Shown one piece after another: positions 1-10,184 of a stretch of DNA of 64,000 bases. Below the pieces are notes generated by a model that worked only from the letters and a program-made list of their open reading frames with translations, did no database searches and had not been told where the DNA came from. The position numbers and the translations under genes were made by a program. Source of the DNA: an uncultured Bacteroidota bacterium (GTDB taxonomy: Bacteria; Bacteroidota; Bacteroidia; Flavobacteriales; Flavobacteriaceae); the NCBI GenBank assembly GCA_902594485.1, contig CACJMJ010000001.1, forward strand, positions 70,574 through 134,573, read 5' to 3'. Within the stretch, counting starts at the first letter, position 1, and every line of letters begins with the position of its first letter.

Positions 1-22
1 ATATTAAACTCTTTGTACTCAT

Positions 23-1351
23 CTATAAATTTCTTACTGCATCTTTAAATTGATTACCTCTGTCCTCATAATTTTCAAACAAATCATAACTTGCACATGC
101 AGGGGATAAAAGAACATTATCTTTTTTAACTGCAATTTTATTTGCAACTTTTACTGCTTCAGTAATTGACTCAGTCTCAACTATAATTTCAATTACAGGC
201 TTAAACGTTTCCATAATTTTAGTATTATCAATTCCAAGACAAATAATTGCTTTAACCTTCTCCCTAACAATTGGAAGTAAATCTGAATAATCATTTCCTT
301 TATCTACTCCACCAGCAATCCAAATTGTAGGTGATTGCATTGAATCAAGCGCATAATATGCTGAATTAACATTTGTAGCTTTTGAATCGTTTATATAATT
401 GACTCCTTGTATTTTCAAAAATTTCTCAAGTCTATGAGGAAGAACAGAAAAAGTCAAGAAGCTTTCTCTAATTATATCATTGTCTATTTTTAGTAAATCG
501 GAGACTGTAATTGCAGCCATTGCATTGAGAAGGTTATGCCTTCCTTTAAGCGCAAATTCGTCGGTATTTATCATAATAGTTTTTTTTTTGTTAGAAAGAA
601 TGTTTTTATCTATTGTTATTTGATTTTGTTTGTTAGTGTTTATTCCTATTGGAATTTTATTTACTTTTAATTTGTTTACTCTTAGTGCTTCTAATAAAAT
701 TTTGTCATCTGAATTATATATTAAATAGTCAGATGACTTTTGGTTTTTTGCAATTTTCATTTTTGCATCAACATACTTACCAAAGTCATTTTCATATCTA
801 TCCAAATGATCTTCTATAATATTTGTAATAACAGAAATATTAGGTCTAAATTTTTTGATGTCATCAAGTTGGAAACTGCTAATCTCAAGTACATAGATAT
901 CCTTATCACCAGATAAAAGCATTTTAGAAAAGCTATCACCAATATTACCTGCGAGACCTACATCTAACCCTGCTCTTTTTAGTATGTGGTAGATAAGCTT
1001 TGTGGTAGTGGTTTTTCCATTAGTTCCAGTAATACATATCTTAAATGAATTTGAATAACTACTTGCAAATTCAATTTCAGATACTATTGGTATACCAGAT
1101 AACTTAATTTTTGAAATTATTTCAGACGAATTAGATATACCTGGACTTTTAATTACAAAATCTGACAACTTAATTTTGTCAAAAGAGTGATTTTCTTCTT
1201 CAAACATTATAGAGTTCCTAATCATTTCTAATTTTCTATCCTCATTTATTTTATTTGAATCAGAAACAAAGACGTTTAATCCCTTCTGTCGAGCTAACAT
1301 AGCAGCTCCAAATCCACTTTCACCCGCACCAAGTATTGTTATACTCTTCAT
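23..1351 (-). CDS. murD: UDP-N-acetylmuramoylalanine--D-glutamate ligase
   Basis: Mur ligase motifs GTNGKTTTTKL and YINDSKATN; dcw cluster context. Confidence 0.95.
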   Translation of the reverse strand: MKSITILGAGESGFGAAMLARQKGLNVFVSDSNKINEDRKLEMIRNSIMFEEENHSFDKIKLSDFVIKSPGISNSSEIISKIKLSGIPIVSEIEFASSYSNSFKICITGTNGKTTTTKLIYHILKRAGLDVGLAGNIGDSFSKMLLSGDKDIYVLEISSFQLDDIKKFRPNISVITNIIEDHLDRYENDFGKYVDAKMKIAKNQKSSDYLIYNSDDKILLEALRVNKLKVNKIPIGINTNKQNQITIDKNILSNKKKTIMINTDEFALKGRHNLLNAMAAITVSDLLKIDNDIIRESFLTFSVLPHRLEKFLKIQGVNYINDSKATNVNSAYYALDSMQSPTIWIAGGVDKGNDYSDLLPIVREKVKAIICLGIDNTKIMETFKPVIEIIVETESITEAVKVANKIAVKKDNVLLSPACASYDLFENYEDRGNQFKDAVRNL

Positions 1352-2566
1352 CTATCTAATTTTAAGTGTTAGTATTGTTATAACGGCTAAAAAAATTCCT
1401 ATAATCCATAGTCTTGAAACTATTTTACTTTCATGATAACCTGCTTTTTGAAAATGGTGATGAATCGGAGACATTAAGAAAATACGCTTTCCGACTCCAT
1501 TATTTTTTTTAGTTAATTTGAAATAACTAACCTGGATAATTACAGAAAGAGCCTCTAGGAGGAACACACCACATAGAATTGGAATTAATAATTCTTTTCT
1601 AATAAGTATTGAAATTACCGCAATTAAGCCGCCAACAGTTAAACTTCCTGTATCACCCATAAAAACTGAGGCAGGATATGTATTGTACCAAAGAAAACCA
1701 ACTAATGAACCTAATAATGCAGCAATAAAAATTGTTATTTCACCTACTCTCGGGATATACATTATATTCAAATAATCTGAAAAGATTATATTTCCTGAGG
1801 TCCAAGCAAAGACTCCAAGAGTAAATACAATTATAGCAGAGAGTCCTGCAGAGAGTCCATCTAAACCATCTGTTAGATTATTAGAATTTGAAACTGCAGC
1901 TATAATAAAAATTATAATTGGGATTATTATAAGCCATAAGTAATTCGATCCTTTACCAAAAATAGCTTTAGATACTTCTTTGTAGTCTAACTCATTATTT
2001 TTGAAAAATGGTATAGTTGTCTTATAAGATTTGACTTCCTCAATTTTAGAAAATTCTATTTTATCAGAATTTAAATTTTTATCAAATTCAACTATAGTTA
2101 TATTGTTATTAGTTAATAGAACCATTCCAACAAAAATCCCTAATAGAGACTGACCTGCTATTTTAAACTTTCCTTGAAGTCCTTGTTTATCTTTTTTAAA
2201 TACTTTTATATAATCATCAATCAAACCAATTAATCCAAGAATTATAGTTGATATAATTAAAATTTGGATATAAATATTTTCAAGATTTGACATCAAAATT
2301 ACAGGTACTAAAGTGCCAATTATAATAATTATACCCCCCATAGTTGGTGTCCCTTCTTTCTTGTCCTCTCCATCTAAACCAAGCTCTCTAACACTTTCAC
2401 CTACTTGTTTAATTTTTAAAAAATTGATTATTTTTTTTCCAAAAACTATTGATATCACTAGTGACATTATAACAGTAACTGCAGCTCTAAATGATAAATA
2501 ACTAAATAGACTAGCTCCTGGAAGATTAAATTGACTTTCTAATATTTCAAATAGATAGTATAACAT
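1352..2566 (-). CDS. mraY: Phospho-N-acetylmuramoyl-pentapeptide-transferase
   Basis: Polytopic protein with [16 protein letters not shown] and MSPIHHHFQ motifs; between murE and murD. Confidence 0.96.
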   Translation of the reverse strand: MLYYLFEILESQFNLPGASLFSYLSFRAAVTVIMSLVISIVFGKKIINFLKIKQVGESVRELGLDGEDKKEGTPTMGGIIIIIGTLVPVILMSNLENIYIQILIISTIILGLIGLIDDYIKVFKKDKQGLQGKFKIAGQSLLGIFVGMVLLTNNNITIVEFDKNLNSDKIEFSKIEEVKSYKTTIPFFKNNELDYKEVSKAIFGKGSNYLWLIIIPIIIFIIAAVSNSNNLTDGLDGLSAGLSAIIVFTLGVFAWTSGNIIFSDYLNIMYIPRVGEITIFIAALLGSLVGFLWYNTYPASVFMGDTGSLTVGGLIAVISILIRKELLIPILCGVFLLEALSVIIQVSYFKLTKKNNGVGKRIFLMSPIHHHFQKAGYHESKIVSRLWIIGIFLAVITILTLKIR

Positions 2567-2568
2567 GT

Positions 2569-4029
2569 TTATTTATTAAAAATTTCTTTAGCTATTTTGA
2601 AATCATCAAAATAGATTCTCTCCTTATTATTTAACTCTTGATAATCTTCATGACCTTTTCCTGCGATTAATACTATATCACCTTTTAAACTATTTTCTTT
2701 AGCTTGTTTTATTGCTTTTTTTCTTTCAACCTCAATTAAAACTTTATCATTGTTAAAATTTGAAACCCCTTTAACCATATCATCAATGATTGATTGTGGA
2801 TCCTCAGATCTAGGATTATCTGATGTAAAAATTACTCTTGAGCTAAGATCAGTGGATATCTTCCCCATTATCGGCCTTTTATCTTTATCTCTATCACCTC
2901 CACAACCTATTACAGTAATTAAATTTTGATTTGATTTTTTAATATTATTAATAGTTGATATAACATTTTCAATTGCATCAGGAGTATGAGCATAATCAAT
3001 TATAACTGTTACTTTATCTATTGAAAGAAAAGACTGTAGCCTTCCAACTACACTTTCCAGATTACTAATTCCAGTTAACAAATTAATTTTATCAAGATTA
3101 TATAACTTCCCAACAGAATAAATAGCAAGAATATTAGAGGCATTGAATTTACCAATTAGCTTAGTCCATATCTCACTATTATCAATACTTAATAGCATTC
3201 CATCTAGTTGTTGCTCAATAATTCTACAAGAAAAATTTGACTTTGATTTTAATGAATAAGTATAAATGTTAGCTTTAGTATTTTGAACCATATAGTCAGC
3301 ATTCCTATCATCTCTATTAATTATTGCAAATGAATTTTTGCTAAGAGAATCAAAAACAATTTTTTTAGTATCTCTATAGTCTTTAAATGATTTATGATAG
3401 TCAATATGATCATGAGTAAGATTAGTAAAAACCATACCTTTAAATTTTATCCCCTGAACTCTCTTCTGAAAAATTCCATGAGATGAAACTTCAATAAAAC
3501 AAACCTTAATTTTTCTTTTTATCATTTCAGATAAATGAAAATTTATTGTTATTGGATCAGGAGTAGTATTATTTGAATTTTCAATAAACTCTCCATACTT
3601 TATATTAATTGTTGATATTAAACCAGATGTAACTTTTAATTCATTAAATAAATTATTTAACAATGAGGAAATTGTTGTCTTTCCATTCGTCCCTGTTATA
3701 CCAATTAAATCAATTTTTGAAGATGGGTTATCAAAGAAATTTGAAGCAATAATCGAAAGTGCAGTTTTAGAACATGAAACACATATAAAGACAATATTAT
3801 TTTCTTTAAAATTAGAAGGTAGATTCTCACATACAACTACTGAAGCTCCATTTTTAACAGATTGACTAATATAATCATGGCCATCATAATTATGTCCTGA
3901 TATTGCAACAAAGAGTGAACTATTTTTAACCTCTCTAGAATCAAAAGTAATTTTAGAAACATTTATTTCAGTATTCCCATATACTGAATCAATATTTACT
4001 TTAAATAATATTTCTTTTAATTTTTTCAA
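2569..4029 (-). CDS. murE: UDP-N-acetylmuramoyl-tripeptide synthetase, probably meso-diaminopimelate-adding (DNPR motif)
   Basis: GTNGKTT P-loop and SDNPRSEDP motif; TTG start overlapping the ftsI stop by 4 bp. Confidence 0.95.
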   Translation of the reverse strand: MKKLKEILFKVNIDSVYGNTEINVSKITFDSREVKNSSLFVAISGHNYDGHDYISQSVKNGASVVVCENLPSNFKENNIVFICVSCSKTALSIIASNFFDNPSSKIDLIGITGTNGKTTISSLLNNLFNELKVTSGLISTINIKYGEFIENSNNTTPDPITINFHLSEMIKRKIKVCFIEVSSHGIFQKRVQGIKFKGMVFTNLTHDHIDYHKSFKDYRDTKKIVFDSLSKNSFAIINRDDRNADYMVQNTKANIYTYSLKSKSNFSCRIIEQQLDGMLLSIDNSEIWTKLIGKFNASNILAIYSVGKLYNLDKINLLTGISNLESVVGRLQSFLSIDKVTVIIDYAHTPDAIENVISTINNIKKSNQNLITVIGCGGDRDKDKRPIMGKISTDLSSRVIFTSDNPRSEDPQSIIDDMVKGVSNFNNDKVLIEVERKKAIKQAKENSLKGDIVLIAGKGHEDYQELNNKERIYFDDFKIAKEIFNK

Positions 4030-5813
4030 AATAATATATCTGTATTTTTTTTACTTATCTGAATTTCATTTGGAATACCTGTAATAATTTTTTTTGCTAC
4101 ATTTTTAAAGACAGGGGCAGCTACTGAGTTACCATAATACCCCTTAGATTTTTTTGGTTTATTGACAACTACAATTGCTGAATATTTTGGTTTATCTGAA
4201 GGGAAATATCCCACGAAACTAGATACGTATTGGGTCTCCTCTGAAGTGTAGTCTATTTGACTTGTTCCTGTTTTACCAGCAATTTTAATATTTTCATCAT
4301 AAATATTATTTGCAGTTCCCCAAGGTTTTTCAACTACATTCCTTAACATCATTTTAACTGAACTTAAGGTCTCCTCTGAACAAATTGATGACATTATTAC
4401 CTCTCTATCAATTCTATAAACAGGTTTTTCACCCAAAGCACCAATACTACTAATAAAACTAGGTTTAACCATTTCACCATCGTTAGCTACAGCATTATAA
4501 AAAGTCAAAGTTTGTAAAGGTGTCATCATTACTCCATAACCAAATGCCATCCATGGTAATGAGATTCCATTCCAATTGTCATCATTTGGATGAGGAATTT
4601 TAGGTTCCCCTTCACCTTTTATATCAATATCAATTTTTTGATTAACTTTCATATTTATCAACCTATTGACCAGTCTTTCAGGATTATCCTTGTAATTATC
4701 ATATATAAGCTTAACCATCCCTGTATTTGAGGAAACTTCAAATGCCTTAGATATTGGAATTTTTCCATAGCCCCTTCTATTAGAATCTTTTACTTCGTAT
4801 TTATTATAAAATTTCAATATTCCATTACCAGTATCAACTGAATCACTCGGACTTACAACGCCATCCTCTAAAGCTGCAATTAATGTCATTAGCTTAAATG
4901 TTGATCCAGGCTCTTGAGTCTCCCATATAGCATAATTAATTTTTTCAAAATATTTTCCTTCTTCTGTTCTTGCTAAGTTTGATATACCTTTAATCTTTCC
5001 AGAGTTAGTTTCCATAATAATCATAGTCCCATGATCAGCTTCAAATCTTTCTAATTGAGATAATAATTCGTGATGAACAATATCTTGAATTTGAGTATCT
5101 ATAGTTGTGTGTACATCATATCCCTGAATAGGTTCTCTTTCAAAATTTGGAGTCATTGGTTTCCATTGTCCATCTGCTATTTTTTGCATTAGTCTTAAAC
5201 CACTTTTACCAGATAGATATTCCGTATATGCACCCTCTAGACCTACCCTTAAATATTTTCCATCTTGATCAACTTTTTCATATCCTATAGTCCTCTCTGC
5301 AATTTTACCAAGGTGGCTCTGTCTTTTATGACTTTCATTAATTATTAAACCTCCTTTATAAAGACCTTTATTGAAAATTGGAAAAGATTTAATTTTTTCT
5401 ACTTCAGTTATAGATAGATTTTTTCCGATTAATAGATATCTATTATTCTTATCTCTTGCGTCATCAAGATATTTTTTAAAGTGATTCTGATCTTGTCCAA
5501 AAAAATCAGATAGTCTCTCTACAAGAGGAATAATATTTTTTTTATAGATTGATTCTGAGGGAATCTTTGAATCCCATCTCAATTCATATTTTACTACTGT
5601 CGACACTAATAAATCTCCATTATCTGAGTAAATATTGCCTCTAGGTGATTGAACCTCAATATTTTTAACTGCCTCAATTGAGTTTCTTATGTTATCATCA
5701 ATTTCAAAATTTTGTAGATAAAATATTTTTCCAATCAAAAAAAATGAACACAATAGAAATAAAAAGAACAATATGTTCATTCTATTTACAATTCTATTGT
5801 TTGATTTCCTCAT
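4026..5813 (-). CDS. ftsI: Penicillin-binding protein, FtsI/SpoVD-like transpeptidase
   Basis: STFK, SSN and KTGTS active-site motifs; N-terminal TM segment; dcw position. Confidence 0.92.
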   Translation of the reverse strand: MRKSNNRIVNRMNILFFLFLLCSFFLIGKIFYLQNFEIDDNIRNSIEAVKNIEVQSPRGNIYSDNGDLLVSTVVKYELRWDSKIPSESIYKKNIIPLVERLSDFFGQDQNHFKKYLDDARDKNNRYLLIGKNLSITEVEKIKSFPIFNKGLYKGGLIINESHKRQSHLGKIAERTIGYEKVDQDGKYLRVGLEGAYTEYLSGKSGLRLMQKIADGQWKPMTPNFEREPIQGYDVHTTIDTQIQDIVHHELLSQLERFEADHGTMIIMETNSGKIKGISNLARTEEGKYFEKINYAIWETQEPGSTFKLMTLIAALEDGVVSPSDSVDTGNGILKFYNKYEVKDSNRRGYGKIPISKAFEVSSNTGMVKLIYDNYKDNPERLVNRLINMKVNQKIDIDIKGEGEPKIPHPNDDNWNGISLPWMAFGYGVMMTPLQTLTFYNAVANDGEMVKPSFISSIGALGEKPVYRIDREVIMSSICSEETLSSVKMMLRNVVEKPWGTANNIYDENIKIAGKTGTSQIDYTSEETQYVSSFVGYFPSDKPKYSAIVVVNKPKKSKGYYGNSVAAPVFKNVAKKIITGIPNEIQISKKNTDILF

Positions 5814-5814
5814 T

Positions 5815-6123
5815 TTAATCAGTAATTATAATTTTTATAGGTGGATAGTTAGAGATCTTAAAACCGTTATCTTTCAATTTTGATGTTACTTTAGATTGCA
5901 TCTTTATGTTCATTAAATCAACTTTAGTTGATACTGAAATACTATTCAAAGTGTTAACCTCTTTATTAAGTTTTGTTATTAAGAATATTTTCTGATCTGC
6001 ACTATGACTACTATATATAGATGTCATTAATAAGAATGATATAAATAGTAACATTATCCAGTTTTTAGATGAATCTTTGCCAGCTAAGAAATCAATATTT
6101 AAAAATGATAGAAAGTTTTTCAT
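5815..6123 (-). CDS. FtsL-like cell division protein
   Basis: Small single-TM protein between rsmH and ftsI. Confidence 0.7.
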   Translation of the reverse strand: MKNFLSFLNIDFLAGKDSSKNWIMLLFISFLLMTSIYSSHSADQKIFLITKLNKEVNTLNSISVSTKVDLMNIKMQSKVTSKLKDNGFKISNYPPIKIIITD

Positions 6124-7016
6124 ATTTTTTCAGCAATTCTAAGCTTAGCACTTCTTGATCTATTATTTAATTTAATTTCTTGATTTGATGGTGTAATCAT
6201 TTTTCCTACTTTTTTAAAAATGATATTCTTGTTTCCATATATATCAGAGGTAACTTCATCATTTGAACCCCCATTCTGAATAAATTTTTTTACAATCCGA
6301 TCCTCTAATGAATGATAGGAGATACAAACTAGTCTACCTCCTTTTTTAATATATTTTGATGAATCACTTAATAAAGTTCTTATTACTTCCAGCTCATCAT
6401 TGACCTCTATTCTTATGGACTGAAAAACTTGTGCTAAAAACTTATTTTCATCTTTTACTTTAACTAACGGAGCTAATATTTTTTTTAGATCTCCTGTTGT
6501 CTCAATAGATTTCTTTACTCTTTCAGAAATTATTTTTTCGGTTACCTTTTTGTAATTTCTTAATTCACCAAAATTTTTAAATATGTACTCTAGTTGATCT
6601 TTATCATAATCATTAACAATAATTTTAGCATCAATTTCTTGAGTACTGTTCATTCTCATATCAAGCTCAGAGTTAAATCTAGTTGAAAACCCTCTATTCT
6701 TATTATCTATTTGATGAGATGATATTCCAAAGTCTGCTAAGAGTCCATCAATTTCCTTTATTTTAAAATAGTTTAAGAAGTTATTTAAATACTTGAAGTT
6801 TGACTTAACCAGATTTAATCTAGTATCATTTGATTTGTTTTCAATAGCATCTTGATCTTGATCAAAGGCAATTAATTTTCCACACGAATTAAGATTTTTT
6901 AGTATTTCTTGTGAATGACCTCCACCCCCATAAGTTACATCAACATAGATTCCACTTGGGTTAATATTTAAACCAGATATTGATTCGTTAAGTAGAACTG
7001 GATTATGATACATCAT
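6120..7016 (-). CDS. rsmH: 16S rRNA (cytosine1402-N4)-methyltransferase
   Basis: HNPVLLNESI, YVDVTYGGGGHS and ISYHSLEDRIVK motifs. Confidence 0.96.
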   Translation of the reverse strand: MMYHNPVLLNESISGLNINPSGIYVDVTYGGGGHSQEILKNLNSCGKLIAFDQDQDAIENKSNDTRLNLVKSNFKYLNNFLNYFKIKEIDGLLADFGISSHQIDNKNRGFSTRFNSELDMRMNSTQEIDAKIIVNDYDKDQLEYIFKNFGELRNYKKVTEKIISERVKKSIETTGDLKKILAPLVKVKDENKFLAQVFQSIRIEVNDELEVIRTLLSDSSKYIKKGGRLVCISYHSLEDRIVKKFIQNGGSNDEVTSDIYGNKNIIFKKVGKMITPSNQEIKLNNRSRSAKLRIAEKI

Positions 7017-7470
7017 TATCTGTTTTATCGCCCATCACATCTTCTGCAAGATTTCCAAAGTCACCTTTTGCGTCATCTATTGCTTCTTCATAAAGGCCCT
7101 TATCCCATATTTCAAGAATATTGACAGCTGAGGAAACAACTATATCTTTAGAAATTTTAGCATGGTTTATTAAGTCTTTTGGAATCAATATTCTTCCAGA
7201 AATATCAATATCAATTTGTCTAACTCCAGCTGTAAACCTCCTTATAAAATCGATATTTTTTTTATTGAACCGGTTTAATTTATTTACTCTAAGCATTAAT
7301 TCGTCCCACTCTTTTAATGGATACAATTCTAGACAAGAATTAAAAACAGCTCTTTTAATAACAAATCCATTTTTCAACTTATCAGATAATTGTTTTTTTA
7401 AAGAGACTGGAAGCATGATTCTGCCTTTTTCATCTGCCTTACATTCATATGTTCCTATAAAGTGTTGCAT
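7003..7470 (-). CDS. mraZ: Transcriptional regulator MraZ (start revised to ATG at 7470; the ORF track start at 7521 is upstream)
   Basis: MQHFIGTYECKADEKGRIMLP start and two SpoVT/AbrB-like motifs (DEKGRIMLP, DISGRILIP); first gene of dcw cluster. Confidence 0.92.
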   Translation of the reverse strand: MQHFIGTYECKADEKGRIMLPVSLKKQLSDKLKNGFVIKRAVFNSCLELYPLKEWDELMLRVNKLNRFNKKNIDFIRRFTAGVRQIDIDISGRILIPKDLINHAKISKDIVVSSAVNILEIWDKGLYEEAIDDAKGDFGNLAEDVMGDKTDNDVS

Positions 7471-7488
7471 TAAGATGGTTGCTTTACT

Positions 7489-7496
7489 CAAATATA
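7489..7496 (-). promoter_or_regulatory. Putative Bacteroidota -7 box TATATTTG for mraZ
   Basis: Exact match to TAnnTTTG, 18 nt upstream of the mraZ ATG. Confidence 0.55.
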
Positions 7497-7504
7497 AAAT
7501 ATAT

Positions 7505-7534
7505 TTACCACTTTTTACCACTTTTTACCACTTT
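7505..7534 (-). promoter_or_regulatory. Putative MraZ operator: three perfect direct repeats AAAGTGGTAA
   Basis: Three contiguous identical 10-bp units (minus strand) just upstream of the mraZ -7 box. Confidence 0.75.
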
Positions 7535-7641
7535 GTTAATAAATTATTTTTTTTTGATTTATTAACCTGATTAACAGTTAATTAAGATGTAAAAAAAATA
7601 GGTTATTCTTTATGCATATATTTGTGCTTTACACTAGAATT

Positions 7642-8409
7642 ATGGAAGAAGGTTTAATTAAAGAAGGAGGGTTTGCATACATTGAAAAAGGTGAAGGGAG
7701 ACCAATAATTATCCTTCATGGTCTTATGGGTGGTCTTAGCAATTTTCAAGGTGTTTTTGAACACTTTCCATCAAAAAATTATAAAGTTATTATACCCGAG
7801 CTTCCAGTTGATTCAACTCCAATTCTTAAAACAAATGTTGCTAGATTTTCAAAATTTGTTTCTGATTTTATTGAATTTAAAAAACTAAAAGATGTAGTTC
7901 TATTAGGGAATTCTCTTGGAGGACATGTTGGTCTTCTATTTACTAGAGATTATCCTGAGATAGTTAGTGGACTTATCATTACTGGTAGCTCAGGACTATA
8001 TGAGAAGTCGATGATTGGCGACGGATACCCTAAAAGAGGTAACTATGAATATATTAAGGCTAAAACTGAAGAAGTCTTCTATGATCCTGAAATTGCCACG
8101 AAAGAAATAGTCGATGAAGTCTTTGCAAGTGTTAATAATAGAGAAAAATTAATCAGAACTTTATCTCTAGCTAAAAGTGCAATAAGACATAATATGGCAG
8201 ATGATCTTCCAAAGATGATAACCAAAACTTTAATTATTTGGGGTAAACAAGATATTGTTACACCACCAAATGTTGCAGAAGACTTTCATTCTCTTCTTCC
8301 TAATTCAGATCTACTCTGGATTGATAAATGTGGTCATGCTCCAATGATGGAACACCCAGTTCATTTTAATGAATTAATGGAAAAGTGGCTTTCGGAGAAT
8401 AACTTATAG
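7642..8409 (+). CDS. Alpha/beta hydrolase (start revised from 7612 to ATG 7642)
   Basis: GNSLGGH nucleophile elbow, HGLMGG, CGHAPMMEHP; TATATTTG box at 7617-7624 lies inside the longer ORF start. Confidence 0.88.
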   Translation: MEEGLIKEGGFAYIEKGEGRPIIILHGLMGGLSNFQGVFEHFPSKNYKVIIPELPVDSTPILKTNVARFSKFVSDFIEFKKLKDVVLLGNSLGGHVGLLFTRDYPEIVSGLIITGSSGLYEKSMIGDGYPKRGNYEYIKAKTEEVFYDPEIATKEIVDEVFASVNNREKLIRTLSLAKSAIRHNMADDLPKMITKTLIIWGKQDIVTPPNVAEDFHSLLPNSDLLWIDKCGHAPMMEHPVHFNELMEKWLSENNL

Positions 8410-8414
8410 TCAAT

Positions 8415-9023
8415 TTGATTATGAAAGTAATTAATTCAGTTTTTGAAAAAAGCAGTAAGACAATTGACCAGTGTCCTGAAAGTAAGCTTCCAGAGTATGC
8501 CCTCGTTGGAAGATCCAATGTTGGCAAATCATCACTTGTGAATTCTCTTTTAAATAATAAAAAAATTGCTAAAACATCATCAACGCCAGGAAAAACAATT
8601 TTAATAAATCATTTTAAAATAAATAATAATTTTTACTTAGTAGATCTACCAGGATATGGATATGCAACTCTCTCTAAAAAACTCAAAGAAGATATAAATA
8701 AGACTCATAAGAGTTATTTCAAATTAAGAAAACAACTTTTATATACTTTTTTACTAATTGATATTAGACATGATTTGCAAAAAATTGATATTGAATTCAT
8801 GGAATTTTTAAATGATAATCTATGTCCGTTTATTATAATTTTTACAAAATCAGATAAATTAAAATCTAGCCAGATTGAAAGTCAAATTAATAATTTAAAA
8901 AAACAGCTTTCTGTTTATTGGGATGAGCTTCCAGAAATACATGTCACATCATCCAAGGATAAATCAGGAATTGACAAAATTTTTAATTTTATAGAGGCAT
9001 CAATTAAAGAATTTCAAATCTAA
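8415..9023 (+). CDS. engB: Ribosome biogenesis GTP-binding protein YsxC/EngB
   Basis: GRSNVGKSSL, DLPGYGYA, TKSDK. Confidence 0.95.
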   Translation: MIMKVINSVFEKSSKTIDQCPESKLPEYALVGRSNVGKSSLVNSLLNNKKIAKTSSTPGKTILINHFKINNNFYLVDLPGYGYATLSKKLKEDINKTHKSYFKLRKQLLYTFLLIDIRHDLQKIDIEFMEFLNDNLCPFIIIFTKSDKLKSSQIESQINNLKKQLSVYWDELPEIHVTSSKDKSGIDKIFNFIEASIKEFQI

Positions 9024-9346
9024 TTTTTTCCAGAAACTCTTTTTTCAAATTCAACGCAAAAGTCATCAACTAAGTTGACAAGATTTTCATCTCCAGTTGC
9101 TTTAGAAATTGAATTTTTCATAGAGACAAAAGTCTGTAACATAAAAGATTTCATTTCATCAATTGGCATTTCTTTAGTCCATAAATCCATCTTTAAAGTT
9201 TCTTTTTTAGTACTATCCCAGAAAGAAAGAAGTATAGCCTTTGACTGCTCATCTTTCATTCCCCCATCGGGAGCAGACCAGTAAATTTCTTCAGGAATAT
9301 TGTTAGAATCTAACTTAACTTTAATTGTTATTTCTGTTTCTTTCAT
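9020..9346 (-). CDS. gldC: Gliding motility-associated protein GldC
   Basis: WSAPDGG..KAILLSFWD..ETLKMDLWTKEMPIDEMK signature; adjacent to engB and nadE. Confidence 0.88.
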   Translation of the reverse strand: MKETEITIKVKLDSNNIPEEIYWSAPDGGMKDEQSKAILLSFWDSTKKETLKMDLWTKEMPIDEMKSFMLQTFVSMKNSISKATGDENLVNLVDDFCVEFEKRVSGKN

Positions 9347-9397
9347 TTAATTTTAATATGTACTAGATTTGCACAAATATATAATTAAATATTATTT

Positions 9398-10180
9398 ATG
9401 AAACACCCCGAAAAAGTCTCAAAACATATTATAAATTGGATTAATACATATTTGGAGAACAGCAAAATGAATGGATTGGTAGTTGGAGTTTCAGGTGGAG
9501 TTGACTCAGCATTAACTTCAACATTATGTGCTGAAACTGGGAAGAACTTAATTTGTATTGAGATGCCAATTAAGCAGGGAAGTGATCAAGTTTCAAGATC
9601 AAAAAAACATATTGAATGGTTGAAATCAAAATACCATAATGTAAGTTCAATTTTGATAAATCTGGACAATACTTATAATATGTTTGTAGATTCTATACCT
9701 AAAAATGAATCTGATAAACATGATTTAAGTTTAGCTAATACTAGGTCGAGGTTAAGGATGGTCACACTTTATTACTTCTCAGCCCTAAATAACTTTATAG
9801 TCGCTGGCACAGGTAATAAGGTTGAAGATTTTGGTATTGGATTTTATACTAAATACGGAGATGGTGGAGTTGATATTAGTCCAATTGCAGATTTATTAAA
9901 ATCTGAAGTCTTTAGTCTTGCTAAATATCATAATATTATTGATGAAATTATTGAGGCTAGACCGACTGATGGATTATGGAATGATAATAGAAGTGATGAG
10001 GAACAGATAGGAGCAACTTATAATGAGCTTGAAAAAGCAATGCTAGACGAATCAAAATCTGATTCAAATCTATCAAAAAGAGAAAAAGAAGTTATGAATA
10101 TATATAAATCATTTAATTCCTCAAATAGACATAAAATGTTACCAATACCTGTATGTAAAATTCCAAAAGATTATATTTAA
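9398..10180 (+). CDS. nadE: NAD+ synthetase (ammonia-dependent type)
   Basis: VSGGVDSALT ATP-PPi motif; GTGNKVEDFGIGFYTKYGDGGVDISP. Confidence 0.94.
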   Translation: MKHPEKVSKHIINWINTYLENSKMNGLVVGVSGGVDSALTSTLCAETGKNLICIEMPIKQGSDQVSRSKKHIEWLKSKYHNVSSILINLDNTYNMFVDSIPKNESDKHDLSLANTRSRLRMVTLYYFSALNNFIVAGTGNKVEDFGIGFYTKYGDGGVDISPIADLLKSEVFSLAKYHNIIDEIIEARPTDGLWNDNRSDEEQIGATYNELEKAMLDESKSDSNLSKREKEVMNIYKSFNSSNRHKMLPIPVCKIPKDYI

Positions 10181-10184
10181 TAAA

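Noticed and set aside
1-22. Possible start of the next dcw gene (ATG at 22 on the minus strand, perhaps ftsW)
   Set aside because: Only 22 nt are in the window; identity rests on expected gene order alone
7505-7534. Short CRISPR-like repeat array
   Set aside because: Units are 10 bp and contiguous with no spacers; best explained as a regulator binding site
7121-7570. 149-aa plus-strand ORF
   Set aside because: Antisense to mraZ; no recognisable domain; low-complexity shadow ORF
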